Positions 58,188 to 64,000 of a stretch of 64,000 nt of DNA are shown here, one piece after another; the stretch's first letter is position 1, and every line of letters starts with the position of its first letter. Made by a program: the position numbers and the translations under genes. Below the pieces are notes generated by a model. The model was not told the origin of the DNA. It saw only the letters and a list, made by a program, of their open reading frames with translations, and searched no databases. This DNA comes from an uncultured Christensenella sp. (GTDB taxonomy: Bacteria > Bacillota > Clostridia > Christensenellales > Borkfalkiaceae). Where the stretch lies: NCBI GenBank assembly GCA_910578195.1, contig CAJTOY010000002.1, positions 196,272-260,271 on the forward strand, in the 5' to 3' direction.

Positions 58188-58436
58188 TTATTCTGCGGCG
58201 CGCTCGGTAATTCTCACTCTGCCGCAGAGAATTTCCGAATACGAATACGCCGTCTTGCCCAGAAAGTTTTTGTCGTCGGGACTGACCGTGAACAGCGAGG
58301 GATAAATTCCGCTTAATACCGCGGTGAACGTCACGAACTTGTTTCTGCCGAGGTTGAGCTTTACCGTAACGGGCTTCTGGTTGAGCCCCGTCACCATTTC
58401 TTTAATGGATTTAATTGTCGTGTTTACTTTAATCAT
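58188..58436 (-). CDS. veg: Veg family protein
   Basis: The 82-residue protein shows the Veg pattern VKLNLGRNKFVTFTAVLSGIYPSLFTVSPDDK and YSYSEILCGRVRI. In Bacillus, Veg affects biofilm formation and spore outgrowth. It is an RNA-binding-like small barrel. Usually found near ispE and rsmA, as here. Ribosome binding site weak (AAGG). Confidence 0.9.
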   Translation of the reverse strand: MIKVNTTIKSIKEMVTGLNQKPVTVKLNLGRNKFVTFTAVLSGIYPSLFTVSPDDKNFLGKTAYSYSEILCGRVRITERAAE

Positions 58437-58477
58437 ACATATATTTTTGCCTTAATTTGGTAAAAATATGCGCGCGC

Positions 58478-58506
58478 TTGCCTATGCGGCGGTTTTATGA
58501 TATAAT
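58478..58506 (+). promoter_or_regulatory. Promoter of prsW with a very short leader
   Basis: TTGCCT (58478-58483), 17 bp, TATAAT (58501-58506), then 9 bp to the ATG at 58516 with no ribosome binding site. Confidence 0.6.
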
Positions 58507-58515
58507 CATTAAACT

Positions 58516-59961
58516 ATGAAAGCCAGAATCAAAGAATTTTTCTATCAGTCGTTCAGACCGAGGAACGCCGCGGATTACAAAAAATTATTCAAAAAAAACG
58601 GGACTGCCGTTTATCCGTGGTTCTACCTCAGAGTTTTTGCCGTGCTTACAATCGTTTTCGTTTTGTACGCGGTGATAAACGCGACCATGCCCGGCGCGGG
58701 CGATTGGGAAACTTTCTATTTCGTCGGCGGCGCGTTTATGGACTTCGCGCTGTTGGCGCTTTTATACGAACTTTATCCTTATGACGACTTGTCTGTTTTC
58801 AAGCTCGCCGCGGTATGCATTATCGGCGGAAGCTTCGCCGACTTAATCAGCGCGTTCATGTACCACTTCCACAGTCACGACACCCTTTTAAACGGCTGGA
58901 AGCTTGCGGCAATAGCGGGCGTGGGCGAGGAAATAGCGAAGGCAATCCCCGCGATAGTCTGCATTTTGATTTTAAAAAAGAAAGACAACCCGCTTGCGGG
59001 CTTTTTAATCGGCGCGGCGGTCGGAACGTGGTTTTCGGTCACCGAAAACGCGAGCTATATCCACACTTACCCCTTCTATTTATCGGTGCTGACCGCTGCG
59101 GGCCGGGCGTTCGGCTGTATGTTTTCGCACGCGGTCTGGACGGCGCTGATATGTCGGGCGTTCTGCAAGTTCCGCCGCCCGTACATAAATTTCAAGTTTT
59201 ACGGCGTGGTTTTATTCTGTATGGCGATGCACTTCTGCATCGATATGCCCCTCTGGGATTACCCCGCCGCGCTCGTTGCGGAAGCCGCCGCGTGCGGCAT
59301 AGCCACCTTTATATACGGGGTTTGGGCAATTTACTCCGAGCGCACGGTCAAAGCCGAAGAGACCGAGCGGGTGCCGTTCACAAAGCTGCACAAGGCAAAT
59401 CTGTCCGCCGTCGGCTTCATAGCCGCGCTGTGCGTTCTGCTTATCGCGTTTTCCGCGGTGTTCGACACGACGAGCTATAAAAAGACGGTCTACGCAACAA
59501 TCGACGAATTTATAAGTTACGCGCAAAACGGCTATGCGATTGCGCCCGACCGCGAGCGGGAGTTCGACGAAAATTACGAAAACTATTTCGCGTGTTACAG
59601 GGACGGAGAGCTTGTTTCGGCGAGGCAGCGCGTCCCCGCGGAAGGCTTTATTTACGAATACCGCTACTCCTTGACCGAGGAAGAGGACGAAAAGAAAATG
59701 AGCTTTACCTCGGTCGCGGTAGTAACCGAAACGGACGGCGAAGAAACCTGCTATGAGCCTATTTTGCTGGGCGACGACGTCGTTTACTACAACATTAATC
59801 CCGAACTCGAAAATTGCGGCTTAACCGTCAAGGACGGCAAAGTGACCGTCAAGAAGTATTTCGACAGACTGTCCGTGCCGACAATGGTTTTGCTGGGTCT
59901 GATTTCCGCGACAGCGGTCTGCGGAACGGCGGTATACATAATAAAGCGCCGTACGGTTTAA
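58516..59961 (+). CDS. prsW: PrsW family intramembrane metalloprotease
   Basis: The 481-residue protein has about 10 membrane segments. The PrsW motifs are present: GVGEEIAKAIPA (E138, E139), SVTENASYI (E177-N178), FSHAVWTAL (H204) and MAMHFCIDMPLWD (H239). In Bacillus it starts cleavage of anti-sigma-W. A ~130-residue outer part lies near the C-terminus before the last membrane segment. It has a near-leaderless promoter. Its target anti-sigma factor is not known. Confidence 0.88.
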   Translation: MKARIKEFFYQSFRPRNAADYKKLFKKNGTAVYPWFYLRVFAVLTIVFVLYAVINATMPGAGDWETFYFVGGAFMDFALLALLYELYPYDDLSVFKLAAVCIIGGSFADLISAFMYHFHSHDTLLNGWKLAAIAGVGEEIAKAIPAIVCILILKKKDNPLAGFLIGAAVGTWFSVTENASYIHTYPFYLSVLTAAGRAFGCMFSHAVWTALICRAFCKFRRPYINFKFYGVVLFCMAMHFCIDMPLWDYPAALVAEAAACGIATFIYGVWAIYSERTVKAEETERVPFTKLHKANLSAVGFIAALCVLLIAFSAVFDTTSYKKTVYATIDEFISYAQNGYAIAPDREREFDENYENYFACYRDGELVSARQRVPAEGFIYEYRYSLTEEEDEKKMSFTSVAVVTETDGEETCYEPILLGDDVVYYNINPELENCGLTVKDGKVTVKKYFDRLSVPTMVLLGLISATAVCGTAVYIIKRRTV

Positions 59962-59975
59962 CCGTACGGCGCTTT
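59943..59975. terminator. Bidirectional intrinsic terminator
   Basis: AAAGCGCCGTACGG (59943-59956) and CCGTACGGCGCTTT (59962-59975) form a 14-bp stem over the prsW stop, then CAATTTA. Confidence 0.85.
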
Positions 59976-59979
59976 CAAT

Positions 59980-60450
59980 TTAAAAATCGTCGTCGTCCTC
60001 GTCATCGAAGTCCTCGTCGTCGAGGTCGGCAAGCGGGTCGTCGTCGAAGAAGTCGTCGTCGGAATTTTCCTCCTCTTCCTCCATCTCCGCTTCGAGCTCC
60101 TCTTGCAGAGTTTCGTCGTCTATGGTAAGGTCGCCGTCCTCTTCGTCGTCGAGGTAGTTCTTCCACTCCTCGTCCTTTTCGATGTCAACCTCTTCTTCGT
60201 CTTCATACTCGCTTTCTTTCTTACACGCATCGCAGACCTTTTCGCCGTAACGGACGAGGTTCACGCCGCAGACGGGGCAAAGCTCGCCCTGTTCACCCTC
60301 GGCTTCGAGCTCCTCGAAAACCTCGTCGTCGAGGTCGGCGAACTGCAATCTGTTGCCCTTCAACTCGGCAATGCACACGTCGCAATATTCCTGCTTTTCC
60401 TCGTCGATATAATTCAATTCACATCTCGGACATTTTACATATCTGACCAT
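59980..60450 (-). CDS. Acidic zinc-ribbon protein
   Basis: This 156-residue protein has two Cys pairs near the start (VKCPRCELNYIDEEKQEYCDVC) and CPVCGVNL plus CDAC, so two zinc ribbons, and a very acidic C-terminal half of Asp/Glu runs. The ATG at 60450 (MVRYVKCPRC) has GGAG 6 nt upstream. Family not recognised. Its promoter (TTTACA-17-TATAAT) lies about 87 bp before the start, so it has a longer leader. Confidence 0.75.
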   Translation of the reverse strand: MVRYVKCPRCELNYIDEEKQEYCDVCIAELKGNRLQFADLDDEVFEELEAEGEQGELCPVCGVNLVRYGEKVCDACKKESEYEDEEEVDIEKDEEWKNYLDDEEDGDLTIDDETLQEELEAEMEEEEENSDDDFFDDDPLADLDDEDFDDEDDDDF

Positions 60451-60536
60451 AGTGTTCTCCATATTTCTTTTAATACAGCCTATGCGGGAAAATCCCTTTA
60501 TGCAACAGACTGATTGCAATATATTTTCGTGGTAAC

Positions 60537-60565
60537 ATTATATTAATATTTGTCGCGTTTGTAAA
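60537..60565 (-). promoter_or_regulatory. Sigma-A promoter of the zinc-ribbon gene
   Basis: TTTACA (60565-60560), 17 bp, TATAAT (60542-60537) on the minus strand; ~80-nt leader with GGGATTTTCCC hairpin. Confidence 0.75.
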
Positions 60566-60642
60566 CTAATTTTATAAATATTTTTGCGCAAATTTTAAGT
60601 TTTTTTATATGCGGCAATGCCGCTCACTGCGTTAATATGCGC

Positions 60643-60680
60643 AACCCCCTCGCGCTTATGCGCGAGGGGGTTGTTTTTTT
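60643..60680. terminator. Intrinsic terminator of the lipoprotein gene
   Basis: AACCCCCTCGCGC and GCGCGAGGGGGTT form a 13-bp stem with a TTAT loop, and TTTTTTT follows on the plus strand. Confidence 0.85.
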
Positions 60681-62928
60681 ATTCGTTTTCGCTGTTTTCG
60701 TCCTCGTAGACGTTGATGTTTTTATCGTCGGTCGTGTCAACCTTGATGCGCTTTTTGGTGTATTCGGGCAGCTTTTCCTTACGTTTTCTCACGATTACGA
60801 GAGATACCACAACCGCCGCGGCTATCACTATAAGTCCGCCCGCAACAACGCCGATTATGAAACCGACCTTTGCGCCCGTCGACAAGCCCTGGAACCAGGT
60901 CTTTTCCGCTTCGGGATAAGCTTGCAGATAGGTCGTCTTTAAGTGGTTGCCGTAAGCTTCGGCGTCGGCTTCGTTCATTTGACCGAGCACCGAATAATAG
61001 TAATCGCGTCTGTTCGCCGCAACTTTCTCGCCGTTTACCTCTTTGGGAGGAGCGAAGTACCAATCCCCGTCTTCCTTAGCCGCCACGAACGCGTCGTAGA
61101 GTTCAAGCGATTCTTTCGACCAGTAATAATATTCGCCGTAACCCATTACGTCGACGAACGCTTGCGCAAGCTCGTGTATATACTCGCCGTCGCCCGTGAA
61201 GTATGCGTACTGCAAAGCCTTTTGAAGGTTTTCGTAGACCTTTGCGTCGACTTTCTTTATCGCTTCTTTGACGTTTTCCTGCACTTCGTTCAATTCCTTG
61301 ATTTCCGCGTTGGTCATAACGTTGCCGTCGCCGCTGCGCAAATCGCACGCCATTATATAGACGTAGGAAGTCATATTTTCGGTCTGGGTGGGGAACAGAA
61401 GCTGACCGCCGAACAATTCGGGCTTGTACCAGTCGCTCGCGCAGTCGATATCGAGAATTTTAACGCTATCGAACTCGGTGTCCGGTTCGACGGGAAGCTT
61501 GTTCGCGTCGTAGTCGTCCGCGTCGCCGTCAAAGGCAATTCTGTTTATGTTGTAGCCGTTACCGTCGGTAACCGAATAATATATATAGTTAGCTTCGGTA
61601 AACAGAAGCGTGGGCTTTTTGTCGCCCTTGATTATATAATAGGTGTTTGCGTTGTCGGGGGAAATTATTATTTCGCCGTCGGCGTTGACTCCCGCCTTGA
61701 CAAAGCCGTTATCGTCGGCGTAAATTACGTTGGTAAGGTTTTTGTCGTCGTCGAAAAGATAGGTGTAATCGCCCGCGTTCGACGCGTCGACCAAAACAAC
61801 GCTTCTGCCGTTTGCGGAGGTTACCGTATCCCACGAGGAAGCAAGCAGTTCTTCGTCAACCTTTACCGAGTACATAGAGGTGCTGAACCCCGATACCGCG
61901 CGGGTGTACATGAGCACGCCGTCCTGATAGCGGGTTACCGCATAGGTGCTCGCCCTGCCGACCGCCTTGTCCGCGTCGGGATTGTTGAAAACCGTCTTTT
62001 CGTCGGCTTCGCCGATACCGTCTAAAACGAGAGTGCCGCAGTTGACGTATTTGGGGTCTTTCGCGGGGTCGTAGCCGTCCTCGGAGGTCTTGTAAACTTC
62101 CTTGAAGTATTCGCTGTAATCAATCGCGCCCGTGTCGTAGGTGCGCTTCGCGTCAGCCGTTACGGTGTAAACCTGATTGTATTTCGAGGTTGAGTTGAGC
62201 ATGAAGTCGGTGACTTTCATGGTGTAGAACACGCGGGGGTTGGTCACGTCGGTCTTGTCGAACACGACGCTGTCCGCGTCAACGTTGTACGCAAGAAGGG
62301 TGTTTTCGCCCGTCTTTGTATTCACCGAGTGAATGTTGGTGTACTTCGAACCGTTGTTGAAATAGTCCTCTTCCTTAGCAACGTACATAAGATAGACGGT
62401 GCCGTCAACCTCTACATAGCGGTACTGTGCGGTCGCGTCGGTAAGCTGGACGTAATAGCTTTTCATTGTGCCCGTGCCGTCGAGCTTTGTACTCTTGAAA
62501 TCGAGGTTGGAATTTAAAGTTTCACCATCGCTGTTTTTATCGGTCGAGGGCGTCGAGTAATAGACGTAATCGCCGTAGACGTAAATGCCCGCGTCGTTGT
62601 TGCCCGAGTAGGCAATGTTGGGAACTACGGTCTGGACGGACGAATATTTTCTCGCTTCGAAATCGGTCTTGGAAATGCGCATAATCGCGCCCTTTACGAC
62701 CGAGCCGAAGGTATTGTCGGCGGTGTTCGCCTCTTTACCGTTTATAAAGTAAATATAACCGCCCTTTTCTACGGCAAAGCCGCCGTTTGACACCGCCTTG
62801 TCGGTCGTGGAAACGTAATCGAGGGGCTTTGATTTGTGATAACCGCTGCACGCCGAGACAAGGAAAAGCCCGAGCGAGATAGCCGCCGCGGCGGAAAAAC
62901 ATATGATTTTAGTGATAATCTTGCGCAT
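60679..62928 (-). CDS. Large lipoprotein-like protein with C-terminal membrane anchor
   Basis: This 749-residue protein has a signal peptide and a likely lipobox (LVSAC, Cys27 of the 62928 start). The long outer body is beta-propeller-like, with repeated Tyr-rich blades (GGYIYFINGKEAN, YVYYSTPSTDKNSDG, YIYYSVTDGNGYN). A C-terminal membrane segment (VGFIIGVVAGGLIVIAAAVVVSLVIV) precedes a short charged tail. Both a lipid anchor and a membrane helix are unusual. The ATG at 62928 has GGAG 7 nt upstream. Function unknown. Confidence 0.75.
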   Translation of the reverse strand: MRKIITKIICFSAAAAISLGLFLVSACSGYHKSKPLDYVSTTDKAVSNGGFAVEKGGYIYFINGKEANTADNTFGSVVKGAIMRISKTDFEARKYSSVQTVVPNIAYSGNNDAGIYVYGDYVYYSTPSTDKNSDGETLNSNLDFKSTKLDGTGTMKSYYVQLTDATAQYRYVEVDGTVYLMYVAKEEDYFNNGSKYTNIHSVNTKTGENTLLAYNVDADSVVFDKTDVTNPRVFYTMKVTDFMLNSTSKYNQVYTVTADAKRTYDTGAIDYSEYFKEVYKTSEDGYDPAKDPKYVNCGTLVLDGIGEADEKTVFNNPDADKAVGRASTYAVTRYQDGVLMYTRAVSGFSTSMYSVKVDEELLASSWDTVTSANGRSVVLVDASNAGDYTYLFDDDKNLTNVIYADDNGFVKAGVNADGEIIISPDNANTYYIIKGDKKPTLLFTEANYIYYSVTDGNGYNINRIAFDGDADDYDANKLPVEPDTEFDSVKILDIDCASDWYKPELFGGQLLFPTQTENMTSYVYIMACDLRSGDGNVMTNAEIKELNEVQENVKEAIKKVDAKVYENLQKALQYAYFTGDGEYIHELAQAFVDVMGYGEYYYWSKESLELYDAFVAAKEDGDWYFAPPKEVNGEKVAANRRDYYYSVLGQMNEADAEAYGNHLKTTYLQAYPEAEKTWFQGLSTGAKVGFIIGVVAGGLIVIAAAVVVSLVIVRKRKEKLPEYTKKRIKVDTTDDKNINVYEDENSENE

Positions 62929-63045
62929 ATTAAACTCCAAACGAAGTTGATGATTATAATTTTCGTTTTTTAGCTTTTTTTATTATATACTAATCGGAAA
63001 GTTTAAGCAATAAATTTCGGCTGGATTTTAACGAAAATTTCTTAA

Positions 63046-63252
63046 AAGGAGGCTTTTATTACGGAAAAATTCGCACTGTTGAACTTATTACAAGCGCTGA
63101 ACACGATTTCACCCCCGTCGAAGGGCAATAAAGAGACTGCCGCCGAAGAACAAGCGCCGCCCGAGCCCGCGAAAACCGACGGCTACAACGCCATGGCAAG
63201 CGTGCTCGAACGGCACGAACAAATTGCAAACAGAGTCCGCGCGAAAAATTAG
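63046..63252 (+). CDS. Small protein with a likely ATT start codon
   Basis: A perfect Shine-Dalgarno AAAAGGAGG (63044-63052) is followed 5 nt later by ATT at 63058, opening a 64-codon frame: ITEKFALLNLLQALNTISP, KGNKETAAEEQAPPEPAK, then TDGYNAMASVLERHEQIANR and VRAKN, stop TAG at 63250. No ATG, GTG or TTG lies near the ribosome binding site (nearest TTG 27 nt away). A strong terminator follows directly. A SD, body and terminator make it a real gene, and the interval 63046-63057 is the lead-in. Function unknown. Confidence 0.6.
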   Translation, partial: KEAFITEKFALLNLLQALNTISPPSKGNKETAAEEQAPPEPAKTDGYNAMASVLERHEQIANRVRAKN

Positions 63253-63284
63253 AACGCCCGCGGCGGAACCGCGGGCGTTTGCCC
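63253..63284. terminator. Bidirectional intrinsic terminator
   Basis: AACGCCCGCGG (63253-63263) and CCGCGGGCGTT (63269-63279) form an 11-bp stem with a CGGAA loop. Confidence 0.85.
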
Positions 63285-64000
63285 TTATTTCTTTGCGTGA
63301 AGTCTTACGTGGCGGGGAAGTCCGTTAACCCAAAGCGGGGTAATCTCCGCTTGTATGAGCGGCAGTATATAATGGACAAGCTCGGGCTTGACGTTCGTTC
63401 CGTCCTCGGTTATCCATTCGAGGGGCACCTTCTTTTCCACGTTCGCGATATCGTGTACGTCCGCAACTTCGGTTATACACATATACGGGTCGTCGGAAAC
63501 GCGCTTTAAGGTTATGACTATGCCCGTCTTGCCCTCGAACGCCGCCTTGACGCCCGCGCCGCCGCAGTTGAACGCTTCGGTCACGTCAATTCGCGCCTGT
63601 ATGTGCGCGGCGCAGCGTTGAAGTGACGAAAGCTCGATTGCCCTCGTCTTTACCCCGTATTTCTCGGCGACCTTGCCCGCAAGGAAGCGCGCCGTGCCCG
63701 CAAGCTGTTTATGCCCGAACGCGTCCACGTAGTCGACGTGGTCGGAAAGCTCGCAGACATATCTGCCGTCGGCGCTTTTCACGCCTTCGGAAACCGCGAT
63801 TACTATCGAGCGGTTTTCCTTCAAAAGCTCGCCCATTCTTGCGACGAATTTATCGACGTCGAACACCTTTTCGGGAAGATAAATGTCGTCCACACCCTCG
63901 CAGTCCTCGCCCTTAGCCAGCGCGCACGCCGCGGTCAGCCAGCCCGCGTTTCTGCCCATGACCTCTATCACCGACACCACGGGGTAGTCGTAGACAAGCC
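63285..64000 (-). CDS. 6-phosphofructokinase / PPi-dependent phosphofructokinase, C-terminal part
   Basis: The C-terminal ~238 residues of a PFK-family enzyme, cut at the window edge. It shows VIEVMGRNAGWLTAA, the substrate-binding segment, and LSSLQRCAAHIQARIDVTEAFNCGGAGVKAAF, which fits the long PFK/PFP group of Clostridia. ATP versus PPi use is set by residues in the missing N-terminal part. It reads to the window end. Confidence 0.85.
   Translation of the reverse strand, partial: LVYDYPVVSVIEVMGRNAGWLTAACALAKGEDCEGVDDIYLPEKVFDVDKFVARMGELLKENRSIVIAVSEGVKSADGRYVCELSDHVDYVDAFGHKQLAGTARFLAGKVAEKYGVKTRAIELSSLQRCAAHIQARIDVTEAFNCGGAGVKAAFEGKTGIVITLKRVSDDPYMCITEVADVHDIANVEKKVPLEWITEDGTNVKPELVHYILPLIQAEITPLWVNGLPRHVRLHAKK

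Overview
The window looks like a chromosomal segment of an endospore-forming member of the Clostridia (Firmicutes), probably an uncultured gut lineage; the lineage is inferred. Sporulation and germination genes support this: a gerA/gerB/gerC-type operon, spoIVFA/spoIVFB homologues, spmA/spmB, a DUF3794 (SPOCS) protein and Veg. The gene neighbourhood metG, tatD, rsmA, veg and ispE also resembles Firmicute chromosomes. No rRNA, tRNA or CRISPR array was recognised.

Layout. 1-2.8 kb: 3' truncated ligA followed by pcrA. 2.9-6.3 kb: an AT-rich accessory block with a tandem-XRE regulator, an ECF-like sigma factor, a secreted C39-like cysteine-peptidase-like protein, a one-pass membrane protein and small regulators. 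6.4-12.2 kb: an amino-sugar operon (hexapeptide acyltransferase, GlmM, GlmS, WbpM/CapD-like dehydratase). A Wzy/O-antigen-ligase-like protein lies on the other strand, and rpsU and a second tandem-XRE gene follow. 15.74-30.87 kb: an approximately 15.1-kb mobile island carrying a decayed serine recombinase, an ECF transporter, two ABC transporter pairs, a YgbA-like protein, two DtxR-family regulators with matching operator boxes, a MATE pump and a TetR regulator. 30.9-45.2 kb: heavy-metal exporter, a degenerate ABC ATPase, queH, a divergent carbamoyltransferase, a phosphoesterase, trmB, the germination operon, a PadR-HAAS-DUF4097 operon, an 8-oxoguanine glycosylase and a phospholipase-C-like protein. 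45.2-46.6 kb: another accessory pair with a third tandem-XRE regulator. 46.6-64 kb: core and sporulation genes, PrsW, a large lipoprotein, a small gene that appears to start at ATT, and the C-terminal part of a phosphofructokinase.

Main discovery. The 15.1-kb island and a separate 0.9-kb AT-rich element (42751-43629) each lie inside an intrinsic terminator hairpin. Removing either element together with one copy of its short direct repeat rebuilds a perfect hairpin (14-bp stem with a TACG loop; 12-bp stem with a TTTC loop). The ends of both elements share a CATAGGGA-type motif in inverted orientation. This suggests a family of terminator-targeting mobile elements.

A second theme is leaderless transcription. 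At least five genes (pcrA, queH, ogg, trmB, metG, ispE among them) have a -35 box, a 17-bp spacer and a -10 box lying only 6-8 bp before the ATG, with no Shine-Dalgarno sequence. Other genes, such as rpsU and the island genes, use ordinary ribosome binding sites. Coordinates were read by eye and no database search was possible.
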